From the NCBI GenBank assembly GCA_965657795.1, contig CBFHQJ010000009.1, positions 12,605 through 76,604 on the forward strand: a stretch of 64,000 nucleotides of DNA, given 5' to 3'. Under the pieces are notes generated by a model. The model made no database searches and was not told where the DNA came from. It saw only the letters and a list, made by a program, of their open reading frames with translations. Both the position numbers and the translations under genes were made by a program. The DNA comes from SW10 sp965657795 (lineage in GTDB: Bacteria > Verrucomicrobiota > Verrucomicrobiia > Verrucomicrobiales > Akkermansiaceae). The first letter of the stretch is position 1; the number at the start of each line of letters is the position of its first letter. This document shows positions 45,667 through 53,939 of this stretch, in pieces.

Positions 45667-45718
45667 CAGCCTCTTCGGCAGTCTTGCTGCGCTTCTGCTC
45701 TTCTGCAGACGCCGCTAG
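45625..45718 (+). pseudogene. Orphan PEP-CTERM tail, remnant of a lost secreted-protein gene
   Basis: A plus-strand frame ending at the TAG 45716-45718 reads L-I-P-C-T-P-P-E-L-S-T-S-L-F-G-S-L-A-A-L, L-L-F-C-R-R-R: a PEP-CTERM-like motif (P-E-L for P-E-P), a transmembrane run and a basic tail. Nothing credible precedes it, and the neighbouring DNA is coding on the other strand. A strong terminator follows at 45745. This is what would remain after deletion of most of a PEP-CTERM gene. Confidence 0.5.
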
Positions 45719-45744
45719 AATAGAGCCGGAATTCAGATCTTTTC

Positions 45745-45774
45745 AAAAGCCCGGCTTCATCGCCGGGCTTTTTT
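45745..45774 (+). terminator. Intrinsic terminator
   Basis: 11-bp stem (45745-45755 with 45762-45772), 6-base loop and T6. It follows the orphan PEP-CTERM tail and lies 75 bases before the helicase gene; its own gene seems to be lost. Confidence 0.85.
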
Positions 45775-45848
45775 GTTTTACGACAGCACCTTCTCCCTCT
45801 TCTTCGCTTTTCTTTTGCCCACTTCAAGGCTTTCCCTAAAGTGTCCGC

Positions 45849-48503
45849 GTGGCGCTTGAGCTTACTTCCTTCTTTCAGGATCCCGATTGGTTCCATCGCT
45901 TTGATGAGCACGTTCTCGCCCACGGGAAGAAGCTCTCCTCGCCACGTTTCCTCACCGCGCTCAACCTTGACGAAGTCGATGACGGCTTCCTTTTGACAGG
46001 CCGCTCCGACGATCATGATGCCGAGATTAATCTCTGGCCTGAATCTGACACTCGCTGGGAATTCGATTCCTCCTGCACCTGCGACTTCGGATCATTCTGC
46101 CCCCACGCCGCCGCCGCCCTCCTTCGCGCTTCGCGACCCAATACCCTTGCCCGCCTCATGCGTGGTGGAGGAAACACTCCCCCCCCTGCCCAACCAAAAA
46201 AGGAAGAAGAGCAAGTTGTCAAAGACAGTGAGATTTACGAGCCCACTTTCCATCTCGAAGTCGCCGAGGAGCCAGCCCGCTCCCGCGTTGTCCAACTCCT
46301 CCTGCAAGCCCTCAAGATGAAGCAACGCGACACCTGGCTTGTTGCTCGTCCTACCGTTCGCTACGGCCCCCACACCTTTCCCCTCATCAAGACCAGCACC
46401 GAATCTTCGGTCGCTCGCGACAAACCCGCCGAATTCCGCGCCATCGAGCAACTTACCAAACTCGGCCTGACCAACCTCTCAACCAACCCGACCTACCGCT
46501 TCCTCCTCTCGCTCGCCAAAAAACAATCCTCCGAACTCTCGGTGGAAGGTTGTTGGTTTCCAGATCCTCATCTCTCCACTCCGGCAATCTATTGGCCCTG
46601 GTTCCGGGCCAAGGCCGCACGAATGCTGGCCGAACACGATTGGCATATTGAGATTGATGAAGACTTCGGCCACGACGTTCACGAACTCTCGGACGATGAA
46701 ATGGAAGCCACTCTGACTCCTGCCCGGGGTGGATGGTTCACCCTTTCCGTGGGCATCGACCTCGATGGCAAACGCCTCGATCTCCTCCCCATTCTCACCG
46801 GCCTGTTGGACAGCGATACCATCGAGCAGCTCCAGGAATTGGAAGACGACGAACCTCATCTCATCTATCTCCCATCCGGCGGTGCCCTGCAAGTTCCCGC
46901 CGGTCGCCTTCGCGCCATCCTTCATCACCTCGCTGCCCTCACCGACCCCAAGGCACCCTCGCTGCATCCGCTCGATGCCGCCGCCTTGATCGAGGATGAA
47001 GCCCTCCCCATCGATCCACCCCCCGAACTCAAGGGCCTTCGCTCGAAACTCCTCAGCAGACAAAAGGAAATCAGGGAGTTCGTCCCCCCTGAGGGGCTGC
47101 AGGCCGAGCTCCGGGACTACCAAAAGACCGGCACCGAGTGGATGCACTTCCTCTCCGTCCACGAACTCAACGGAATCCTCGCCGATGACATGGGACTTGG
47201 AAAAACCCTGCAAACCCTCACCCACATTCTCAAACTCAAAGCGGAGGGGAGCAAAGGACCCGTCCTCGTGGTCGCCCCCACCTCTGTCGTTCCAAACTGG
47301 TTCGCCGAGGCCAAAAAGTTCACCCCATCGCTTCGCGCCATCATCCTTCACGGTCCGCAAAGACGACAACTCTTCACCCACATCCCGCACGCGGATCTCG
47401 TCCTCACCTCATTTGCCCTGCTCCAGCGGGACGTGCCCGAACTCAAAAAGCACGACTTCCAACTTGTCGTTCTCGACGAAGCCCAACACATCAAAAACCC
47501 CTCCGCCAAGGTCAGCAAGGCGGCCTGTGAACTCAAAGCCCGCCAACGCCTCTGCCTTTCCGGCACCCCGGTCGAAAACAACCTCGGCGAACTTTGGTCG
47601 CTCTTCCGTTTTCTCATGCCTGGCTTCCTCGGTCCCCTCGAGCGCTTCCGCAAAAACTATCAAATCCCCATCGAAAAGGAGGACGATGAAGAGCGTCGAA
47701 AATTCCTGCGCGCCCGCCTCGGCCCGCTGATTCTCCGACGCACCAAGGACCAGGTCGCCACCGAGCTTCCTCCGAAAACGATCCTCGTCCACCCCGTCGA
47801 TCTCAACTCCGCCCAACGGGATCTTTACGAAACCGTCCGCGCCACCATGGACAAACAAGTTCGTGAGGCCATCGCCGCCAAGGGACTGGAACAATCGCAA
47901 TTTGCCATCCTAGACGCCCTCCTCAAGCTCCGCCAAATTTGCTGCCACCCCGCTCTCCTTAAACTACAGACCGAGGAAGCAAAAAAAGCCAAACGAGCCG
48001 CCAAACTCGACTACCTCTTCGAGCTCCTCGAAACCCTCTTCGCCGAAGGCCGCCGCGTCCTCCTTTTTTCGCAGTTCACCTCAATGCTCTCGCTGATCGA
48101 AAACGAACTAAACCTCCGGCATATTTCGTACTTGAAACTCACCGGCGAATCGAAAGACCGCGGGAAGCTTGTCGAGAGATTCCAAAATGAAATCATTCCC
48201 ATCTTCCTGATTTCGCTCAAAGCCGGCGGCACCGGTCTCAACCTCACCGCGGCCGATACCGTGATCCATTTCGACCCTTGGTGGAATCCCGCCGCCGAAG
48301 CCCAAGCCACCGACCGCGCCTACCGCATTGGCCAGGACAAACCGGTCTTCGTCCACAAACTCATCTGCACCGGAACCGTTGAAGATCGTATTCACCAGCT
48401 TCAACAAAAAAAATCTCTCCTCGCCGACTCGCTTCTCTCTGGAGCTGTCAAGTCCACTCCGGATGCCGAAGCACTCCAGGAACTCCTCAAACCGTTGGCC
48501 TAG
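45849..48503 (+). CDS. SNF2-family helicase with SWIM zinc finger
   Basis: 884 residues from GTG 45849. N-terminal SWIM-type zinc finger (C76-T-C78...C84-P-H86). The SNF2 ATPase core has motif I D-M-G-L-G-K-T (about 446), motif II D-E-A-Q (about 542), L-S-G-T-P-V-E-N-N, the motif for the C-terminal RecA lobe L-L-F-S-Q-F-T, G-G-T-G-L-N-L-T-A-A and motif VI Q-A-T-D-R-A-Y-R-I-G-Q (about 823). SNF2 proteins translocate on double-stranded DNA and remodel protein-DNA complexes; the bacterial RapA and HepA relatives act in transcription, and SWIM/SNF2 proteins often have unassigned roles. The gene stands alone, and its last four bases overlap the end of the convergent PEP-CTERM gene. Confidence 0.93.
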   Translation: MALELTSFFQDPDWFHRFDEHVLAHGKKLSSPRFLTALNLDEVDDGFLLTGRSDDHDAEINLWPESDTRWEFDSSCTCDFGSFCPHAAAALLRASRPNTLARLMRGGGNTPPPAQPKKEEEQVVKDSEIYEPTFHLEVAEEPARSRVVQLLLQALKMKQRDTWLVARPTVRYGPHTFPLIKTSTESSVARDKPAEFRAIEQLTKLGLTNLSTNPTYRFLLSLAKKQSSELSVEGCWFPDPHLSTPAIYWPWFRAKAARMLAEHDWHIEIDEDFGHDVHELSDDEMEATLTPARGGWFTLSVGIDLDGKRLDLLPILTGLLDSDTIEQLQELEDDEPHLIYLPSGGALQVPAGRLRAILHHLAALTDPKAPSLHPLDAAALIEDEALPIDPPPELKGLRSKLLSRQKEIREFVPPEGLQAELRDYQKTGTEWMHFLSVHELNGILADDMGLGKTLQTLTHILKLKAEGSKGPVLVVAPTSVVPNWFAEAKKFTPSLRAIILHGPQRRQLFTHIPHADLVLTSFALLQRDVPELKKHDFQLVVLDEAQHIKNPSAKVSKAACELKARQRLCLSGTPVENNLGELWSLFRFLMPGFLGPLERFRKNYQIPIEKEDDEERRKFLRARLGPLILRRTKDQVATELPPKTILVHPVDLNSAQRDLYETVRATMDKQVREAIAAKGLEQSQFAILDALLKLRQICCHPALLKLQTEEAKKAKRAAKLDYLFELLETLFAEGRRVLLFSQFTSMLSLIENELNLRHISYLKLTGESKDRGKLVERFQNEIIPIFLISLKAGGTGLNLTAADTVIHFDPWWNPAAEAQATDRAYRIGQDKPVFVHKLICTGTVEDRIHQLQQKKSLLADSLLSGAVKSTPDAEALQELLKPLA

Positions 48504-49264
48504 CAGCTCTGCCTTTTGCGACGAAAGGCCAGCAGTCCGGTTCCCAACAGCACCGCAAGACCGGTCGAGGGCTCCGGCACATTTCGATATCCCACGATCT
48601 CAATTCCATTTATGGCGGTGGACCCACTTCCAGAAGCCGGTCCCGCGATGAGCGAGAAAACCGGAGCGGTCAAACCATCATAACGAACATAGTTCCCATC
48701 CGGCGATACCTGGCTGTCGAGGTAGCCGACCGCGCCTTCTCCATAGCCAAGAGCATGTTCCTGGTGGCTCAGAGTGGTGATGGGGTCAGGGGCACCAATC
48801 CGCGTGATCAAGCCAAGGTTCGGAGGACTCATCCCCTGGTCACTGTAAACATAAAGATCATAGTAGTCCCACCCCAAGGCAGGGAGGTTCAAGGTCGCGA
48901 CCTGGACCGTGGCCTGCTGCACCGTACCCGCTGCATCGACATATCCTCCGATGTAGCCCTCCATCATATCTTCGTCCGGATTGGAAGAAGCACTCCCGCC
49001 GATCGTTCCAGTGATCGGACCATCCCAGCCCACAAAAATTGTTCCACCTACCCCGGTGTTGGTGAGCCCGCTGGTCCCGCCGGTCGCACCGATGGCGGGG
49101 ATCCAGTTTGAGGTGGGAATCACTCCCGCCACATCACTTGTGCTCAAAGTATCAGGCTGGGAAGTGCCATGAAAATCGACCGAAAAAGTCGACACCACGG
49201 AAGCGGAAACAAAGGAGGAAATAAGGAGTGAACCGACGAGAACAAAAGGAGTCTGGAATTTCAT
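48500..49264 (-). CDS. PEP-CTERM sorting domain secreted protein
   Basis: 254 residues from the ATG at 49262-49264 (M-K-F-Q-T-P-F-V-L-V-G-S-L-L); the open frame upstream has no signal peptide and is not used. Signal peptide cut near S-A-S. The body has Y-Y-D-L-Y-V-Y-S-D-Q-G and G-S-T-A-I-N-G-I-E-I-V, a pattern seen in exported PEP-CTERM proteins of Verrucomicrobia. The C-terminus reads V-P-E-P-S-T-G, a hydrophobic run and R-R-K-R-Q-S-C. Substrate of an exosortase not seen in this window. Its stop and that of the helicase gene overlap (c-t-a-g). Confidence 0.88.
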   Translation of the reverse strand: MKFQTPFVLVGSLLISSFVSASVVSTFSVDFHGTSQPDTLSTSDVAGVIPTSNWIPAIGATGGTSGLTNTGVGGTIFVGWDGPITGTIGGSASSNPDEDMMEGYIGGYVDAAGTVQQATVQVATLNLPALGWDYYDLYVYSDQGMSPPNLGLITRIGAPDPITTLSHQEHALGYGEGAVGYLDSQVSPDGNYVRYDGLTAPVFSLIAGPASGSGSTAINGIEIVGYRNVPEPSTGLAVLLGTGLLAFRRKRQSC

Positions 49265-49353
49265 AAGGTTTATTAAGTTGGATGTGGGGGACCGGAGCCC
49301 CGGCCCTTCACCCACCTCATCGCACCCCGAATCTCCAAATGTCATTTTTGTCC

Positions 49354-49390
49354 AAAAAAAATGCCCCTCCTCATATTTGAGGAGGGGCAT
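49354..49390 (-). terminator. Intrinsic terminator for the lipoprotein gene
   Basis: 13-bp perfect stem (49361-49373 with 49378-49390), 4-base loop and T7 on the minus strand (49360-49354). It ends the 49407-50012 transcript. Confidence 0.9.
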
Positions 49391-49406
49391 CAGAATCGTG
49401 AAAGAT

Positions 49407-50012
49407 CTAGTAGGAAAGTTTCACCGAAGCGAACCTTTTCGCCACCTCGGACCCACCGCTGCCACCGCCTTCCATAACGAGACGATAGTAGCCGATGTTC
49501 CCAAAGATATCTTTCAGCGAAAATCCCTCGGTTGTGTAGTAAGCACCATCGGCACCGCCGGCGGTCGACTCCTGGAACCATCTCACCTGCTGACCTTCAA
49601 TGGTCACCGTCCGAAATTTCTGCGGGATCATGACCCCGGTCAGTTCACCGTTGATCTCCTTCTCAGCACTCACCTTGGGCACCTTGTTCAACTTGGGAAA
49701 CGGGCGCGAAATTGCTTGAATCGCCAAACGATCAAAGGGCTGGGCCGGGTTGGCGTAATTCAATTCATAGTCGCCTCCTGCCGTCATCCTAACCTTTGGC
49801 TTTCCCAACTTCGCCTCGTAGGCGGGGGATCGGAGAACCGGAGGCTTTGCACTCTTCAACGTATCAACCTCCTCCAGACCCAAGTAAAAATCCCCGGTTG
49901 CTTTACTCCAGGCCGATCGACCTTCCGGGGAAGAACTGGAACAAGAGGTCAAAGAGAACACGGCGACAGTCCCGACAATACAAAACATAAAACTTGGTTT
50001 TATCTTCAGCAT
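49407..50012 (-). CDS. Putative lipoprotein
   Basis: 201 residues. A lipobox is visible: hydrophobic core (F-C-I-V-G-T-V-A-V-F) then L-T-S-C-S-S-S-S, so Cys24 should be lipidated after signal peptidase II cleavage. The mature part is beta-rich with K-A-T-G-D-F-Y-L-G-L-E-E-V, D-Y-E-L-N-Y-A-N-P-A-Q-P-F-D-R-L and a C-terminal R-L-V-M-E-G-G-G-S-G-G, without a family I recognise. Likely at the inner leaflet of the outer membrane. A single-gene transcript with its own terminator; divergent from the AlkB gene. Confidence 0.7.
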   Translation of the reverse strand: MLKIKPSFMFCIVGTVAVFSLTSCSSSSPEGRSAWSKATGDFYLGLEEVDTLKSAKPPVLRSPAYEAKLGKPKVRMTAGGDYELNYANPAQPFDRLAIQAISRPFPKLNKVPKVSAEKEINGELTGVMIPQKFRTVTIEGQQVRWFQESTAGGADGAYYTTEGFSLKDIFGNIGYYRLVMEGGGSGGSEVAKRFASVKLSY

Positions 50013-50068
50013 CTTGAACCAAATTTCCCCGCCTTCGCTAGCGAAAACATGCTACGATCTCCCAGCCC

Positions 50069-50671
50069 GTGACTTCCTCTCTCTTCTCCCCCCCAAATCT
50101 TCTCCCCTCGGATGGCGAGGCCATCAATCACGGCCCCGTTTTTTCACAGACGGAGGCCGACAAATTTTTTACGAGTCTCCTGAGCGACATTCCCTGGAAA
50201 AACGATGTCATTACCATGTTTGGTAAAACGATCACGACCTCACGCAAGGTCGCCTGGGTCGGTGATAGCGGTCTTAGCTACACTTACTCCGGTGCCACCA
50301 AGCAGCCCATCCCATGGACCCCCTTTCTCAGCAAACTGAAGAACCGGACCGGGGAACTGCTCAATACCCCCTTCAACTCCTGCCTCCTCAATCTTTACCA
50401 CGATGGCACGGAGGGAATGTCGTGGCATCGCGACAACGAATCCTCCATTATCCCCAACTCCACCATCGCCTGCCTGAGCTTCGGAGCGGAAAGACGTTTC
50501 CACTTCAAGCACACCGTGACCAAGGAACGTATCACCACCGAGCTCGAGCACGGCAGCCTTCTCGTCATGGCTGGCGAGATCCAGACCCATTGGCTCCACG
50601 CTCTTCCAAAAAGCACGAGAATCACCACGCCTCGCATCAGCCTGACTTTTCGACAGATGAAGACCCCGTAG
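50069..50671 (+). CDS. AlkB-like alpha-ketoglutarate/Fe(II)-dependent dioxygenase
   Basis: 200 residues from GTG 50069. AlkB enzymes oxidatively demethylate 1-methyladenine and 3-methylcytosine in DNA or RNA using Fe(II), O2 and 2-oxoglutarate. The iron-binding triad is visible: H120-R-D122 and H177 (H-W-L-H), with the 2-oxoglutarate-binding R189-I-S-L-T-F-R195. N-S-C-L-L-N-L-Y-H-D-G matches the AlkB nucleotide-recognition strand. The length agrees with bacterial AlkB and ALKBH2-like proteins. It is convergent with the K+ channel gene 8 bases away. Regulation not visible. Confidence 0.9.
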   Translation: MTSSLFSPPNLLPSDGEAINHGPVFSQTEADKFFTSLLSDIPWKNDVITMFGKTITTSRKVAWVGDSGLSYTYSGATKQPIPWTPFLSKLKNRTGELLNTPFNSCLLNLYHDGTEGMSWHRDNESSIIPNSTIACLSFGAERRFHFKHTVTKERITTELEHGSLLVMAGEIQTHWLHALPKSTRITTPRISLTFRQMKTP

Positions 50672-50678
50672 TCCGGCT

Positions 50679-51707
50679 CTAATCCACCTTTGAAAACAGG
50701 TCAACAAAAGCCGGTCGCGTGCCACGATGGCACAGCATCAAGATGGTATCACCCGCCTCCAGCCGGGTCTCCAGCCCCGGCCGATGGATTTGCTCACCGC
50801 CTTCGCGGATGATCTTCACGATGAGAAAAGCCGAGGAACCTGTCATCTCAAGATCCGAGAGCGGACGATTCACAAGACTGCATTCGGGCGAGACATCAAG
50901 CTCTTCAATCTGAATACCCAACTCGGCGAGCTCTCCTTGAATGTGCCCCAGACCCTGGTCCTCACTGATCAAATGACCCAGCGAGGGGTGCAGGATCAAA
51001 CCTGCAATCCGCTCGGCCCCGATATGTTCCGCCATGATCACGCGATTCGCTCCCGCCTGCCTCAGCTTCATCTCGGTGGACACCGCCAACCCGCGCGCAA
51101 TGATCTCCAGGTCTGGATTCAAGGTGCGCGCACTGAGAGTAATAAAAACATTCACGGCATCGCTTGGAATCACCACCGCGATGGTGGCGGCCCGCTCGAT
51201 GCCCGCCTGACTCAGCGTGCTCTCAAGCGTGGCGTCACCATCGATATGCAGATAACCCAGCTTCTCAATCTTCTCAGACCGGCTCTCGTTACTCTCAATT
51301 ACCACGAATGGATGACCGGCGGATGCAAGCTCGGTCGCGAGCATTTGACCGACCCGGCCAAAGCCGCAAATAATAGTGTGCCCGTTCAGGGAATCCAGGG
51401 ATTTTGACATACGACGTTTTCCTAGTTTTTGTTCAATTTGTCCCTCCACGAGGAACTGGACCAAGGCTGAGCCGATATAAATGTATCCGGTGCAGCCGAA
51501 GAAAATAAAGAGGATGGTAAAGAAGCGGAGAGCATCCGAATCCACCGGCTTGACCTCCCCAAAGCCCACTCCAAAAACGGTAATGATCGCCATGTAGACG
51601 GACTCCAAAAAAGTCCAGCCAGCGACCATGTATCCCCCCACTGCAACCGAATTCACCACAAACAAAAAAATTGCGGCGTTTCGCAAATGGCGCAGCGAGG
51701 AGGACAT
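50679..51707 (-). CDS. Two-helix K+ channel with RCK (TrkA) domain
   Basis: 342 residues from the ATG at 51705-51707; an upstream TTG is a poor start. The channel part has an outer helix (A-A-I-F-L-F-V-V-N-S-V-A-V), a re-entrant filter reading I-T-V-F-G-V-G-F-G-E-V-K-P, and an inner helix (F-F-T-I-L-F-I-F-F-G-C-T-G-Y). Then comes a Rossmann RCK domain starting I-I-C-G-F-G-R-V-G-Q (dinucleotide-binding G-x-G-x-x-G) and a TrkA-C domain (I-E-E-L-D-V-S-P, L-E-A-G-D-T-I-L-M-L-C). The architecture is MthK-like, a ligand-gated potassium channel opened through the RCK ring. The filter departs from T-V-G-Y-G-D (G-V-G-F-G-E), so selectivity may be altered. Confidence 0.88.
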   Translation of the reverse strand: MSSSLRHLRNAAIFLFVVNSVAVGGYMVAGWTFLESVYMAIITVFGVGFGEVKPVDSDALRFFTILFIFFGCTGYIYIGSALVQFLVEGQIEQKLGKRRMSKSLDSLNGHTIICGFGRVGQMLATELASAGHPFVVIESNESRSEKIEKLGYLHIDGDATLESTLSQAGIERAATIAVVIPSDAVNVFITLSARTLNPDLEIIARGLAVSTEMKLRQAGANRVIMAEHIGAERIAGLILHPSLGHLISEDQGLGHIQGELAELGIQIEELDVSPECSLVNRPLSDLEMTGSSAFLIVKIIREGGEQIHRPGLETRLEAGDTILMLCHRGTRPAFVDLFSKVD

Positions 51708-51779
51708 TGACAAAATAAGCCAACGCAGTTTCCAAGCCAATCATCCGGCAAGTGGCATTTAAGCTGCTGACTTGGAGGC

Positions 51780-52505
51780 ATGCAAAGCCCGGCTCCATCA
51801 TACAGGATCATCCCTTTTTTGGTGATTTCAGCACTTCTCGGCTCAAACGCTGCCGCAGAACTCAAAATTGACGCCAAAGTCATTTCTTCCACAACAGATT
51901 CTTCGACCGTCCGCTTCACCTTTTCAGGCGACCTCGCCGGCCTCGCTCCTGAAGTCAACTTACGCTCTTTCGTCTTTATCGATTTCACCGAATCACCGGG
52001 CTTGAAGACAGCATTCCCAGCAACCGTGAACGAATTCAATTTCGCCTCCAATACCGTGGTCACCGAGGCCAATCGTACCATCAACAAGGTCGAGATTCGC
52101 AACAATGAACCAGCCTACTTCGATCGGGTGAGCTTTGCCTTTAATGGCGGGTTGACTGCAGAAACCACCTTCCCAAACTCCTCAACACTGGACGTCGAAC
52201 TTCCAACCAGTGCGGTGATCACCACAGCGGATTTTAGCAATCTACCCGTTTATTGGTGCTTCCCGAATTGGGGAACCAATCAAGGTCGCGGCACCCTTGC
52301 CGGGATCACAAACCCTATTTCAGACTCTCCCACCATTTCAATCACCAAGGACCTTTCAGGACAAACTACCATCGCATTTTCCGGTATCTTGGAATCATCC
52401 CCGAATCTCTCGACTCCGTTCACGCCTGTTCCCGGCGCGACTTCCCCTTACCTGATTTTACCCGGTGCTCCTTCCCGCCAATTCTTCCGGGTCTCCCGGG
52501 AGTAA
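51780..52505 (+). CDS. Secreted hypothetical protein with beta-rich domain and shared C-terminal module
   Basis: 241 residues. N-terminus P-S-Y-R-I-I-P-F-L-V-I-S-A-L-L-G-S-N-A-A-A is a signal peptide. Residues 25-160 are beta-sandwich-like without a named family. The last 65 residues (I-S-I-T-K-D-L-S-G-Q-T-T-I, L-E-S-S-P-N-L-S-T-P, Q-F-F-R-V-S-R-E) resemble the C-terminal module found in six other secreted proteins of this window. There is a G-G-A-G-G box just upstream of the ATG, unusually close. Gene 52546-53361 follows 40 bases downstream and may be cotranscribed. Confidence 0.7.
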   Translation: MQSPAPSYRIIPFLVISALLGSNAAAELKIDAKVISSTTDSSTVRFTFSGDLAGLAPEVNLRSFVFIDFTESPGLKTAFPATVNEFNFASNTVVTEANRTINKVEIRNNEPAYFDRVSFAFNGGLTAETTFPNSSTLDVELPTSAVITTADFSNLPVYWCFPNWGTNQGRGTLAGITNPISDSPTISITKDLSGQTTIAFSGILESSPNLSTPFTPVPGATSPYLILPGAPSRQFFRVSRE

Positions 52506-52545
52506 TTTACTACCGTTTTGAAATTGTCGCGGTAGGCTATCGGCA

Positions 52546-53361
52546 ATGACTGATTCCTCTTCTCCCTGGCAATTTGGCGTCTCCGATTTTTCGGCCAGCG
52601 AACCTCTTCAAAACGGCGAACTCATCACCGCAAGTGGTCTCGATTTCATTGAACCGGGACTCGCGAAGGCTGCCGCGATGCCAGAGGAGGATTTCCTCAC
52701 GGCCGCTGCTCGCCTCAGAACTGCCGGAGTTCCCGTTCTCTCCGCCAACTGGTTTCTCCCACCCACCTTGAAAGTCGTTGGCCCCGGGGTGGACGACACC
52801 AAATCACTTGCTTTCCTCAAACTCGCTCTCGGCCGCGCAGCTCATCTTGGAGCCAAGGCCGTCGTTTTTGGAAGCCCGGGCTCACGCTCCATACCGACAG
52901 GATGGGCCGAGCTGGAAGCCCGTGAACAAATGATTCGCTTCTGTCGCATGGCAGCCGAAGTCATTCAGGAAAACGACTTCGGCCTCCGCATTGCTGTCGA
53001 GCACGTCAACCACACCGAAACGAATTTTCTGAACACCTTCGGTGAAGCCCTCGCCATCACCCGCGAAATCGATCGCCCCGAAATCGGCCTCGCCGCCGAC
53101 TTCTATCATTTTGCGATGGAAGGCGAAGGCAGCGATGTCATGCGCGAAGCCGCCGACCTGATCTGCGCGGTCCAGATTGCCGATCCCGACGGCCGCTGCT
53201 TCCCAAAACCTGACGCCGATATTCCCGGGATCGATGTCTTTTTTCAACACCTCGCCGGAATAGGATACCGCGGTGGAGTTTCCGTGGAAGCGACAGTCGG
53301 AGAAGACCTCGCCGCCGACTGCGCCGCCGCCGCCCGGTTTTTTGAAACCCACTGCCACTAG
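52546..53361 (+). CDS. Sugar phosphate isomerase/epimerase (xylose isomerase-like TIM barrel)
   Basis: 271 residues, no signal peptide. AP endonuclease 2-type TIM barrel: W-Q-F-G-V-S-D-F at the first strand, G-L-D-F-I-E-P near 30-36, G-A-K-A-V-V-F-G-S-P-G-S, the catalytic glutamate in I-A-V-E-H-V-N-H, D-F-Y-H-F-A metal-binding cluster, and V-S-V-E-A-T at the eighth strand. These metal-binding residues (E, D, H, E) support an isomerase or epimerase acting on a sugar or inositol derivative. Substrate not predictable. It follows the secreted 241-aa protein by 40 bases. Confidence 0.86.
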   Translation: MTDSSSPWQFGVSDFSASEPLQNGELITASGLDFIEPGLAKAAAMPEEDFLTAAARLRTAGVPVLSANWFLPPTLKVVGPGVDDTKSLAFLKLALGRAAHLGAKAVVFGSPGSRSIPTGWAELEAREQMIRFCRMAAEVIQENDFGLRIAVEHVNHTETNFLNTFGEALAITREIDRPEIGLAADFYHFAMEGEGSDVMREAADLICAVQIADPDGRCFPKPDADIPGIDVFFQHLAGIGYRGGVSVEATVGEDLAADCAAAARFFETHCH

Positions 53362-53547
53362 ATCCCGTTTCCCGGAACAAAGTCCGCGTCACCCAAATGG
53401 CCGACTTTACCGAAGCCACGCCGAAGACGGCATAGGGGGATACTACATCGCCATCGGTACTGCTTCTCACAACCTCCCCACCGCCGAGCACACCCTCGGT
53501 GACGAAATCCAAAATCGCCTTTTCTACTACACCGCCAACCAGCTCTC
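53362..53547 (+). other. 186-bp spacer with a short protein-like frame but no start
   Basis: The plus frame ending at TAG 53549-53551 reads ...S-H-A-E-D-G-I-G-G-Y-Y-I-A-I-G-T-A-S-H, N-L-P-T-A-E-H-T-L-G-D-E-I-Q-N-R-L-F, Y-Y-T-A-N-Q-L-S with good codon bias. The frame runs back into the isomerase gene and has no independent start, so it may be a remnant of another gene. Confidence 0.25.
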
Positions 53548-53871
53548 CTAGCCACCGATCCAAGCCAGCACGAAGAGAAGGATCACAAATCCCAGAAAGG
53601 CCATCGCGACATAGTTTCCTCCCGTCCGGAATCTTCGCACGGCACCACAATCACGGCAGACCTCACTCTTGGTAGAAAACGCCGCTCTGACGAGAAATGC
53701 GATCCAGCCAAAAATGAGGAACCAAAGAATTCCCGGACGCGGACGCATGGGATCATCGCTACTCGTATTCGTGCTCTTACAATCCGGACAAGGCGCACCC
53801 CGTTTCTCCGGAGGAATGGCATCGCCCGGAGTATCTTCGCTTTGACTCTTTGGTGGAACATAAGGATCCAT
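53548..53871 (-). CDS. Small membrane protein with zinc-ribbon cysteines
   Basis: 107 residues. Two C-x-x-C pairs (C-P-D-C near residue 28 and C-R-D-C near residue 73) could bind zinc, with a membrane helix between them (G-I-L-W-F-L-I-F-G-W-I-A-F-L-V) and a second at the end (A-M-A-F-L-G-F-V-I-L-L-F-V-L-A-W). No family name recognised; small zinc-ribbon membrane proteins are common. A standalone gene. Confidence 0.7.
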   Translation of the reverse strand: MDPYVPPKSQSEDTPGDAIPPEKRGAPCPDCKSTNTSSDDPMRPRPGILWFLIFGWIAFLVRAAFSTKSEVCRDCGAVRRFRTGGNYVAMAFLGFVILLFVLAWIGG

Positions 53872-53939
53872 GCCACCACTACACCAAGACGATCAGCATC
53901 CGGCAAGGAGACACCCAAACTAAAAACAATCCGAAGGAT

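Noticed and set aside
46479..47390. Long minus-strand open frame antisense to the SNF2 helicase
   Set aside because: The helicase frame has clear motifs and codon bias; the antisense frame has no recognisable domain and is a mirror effect of GC-rich third positions.
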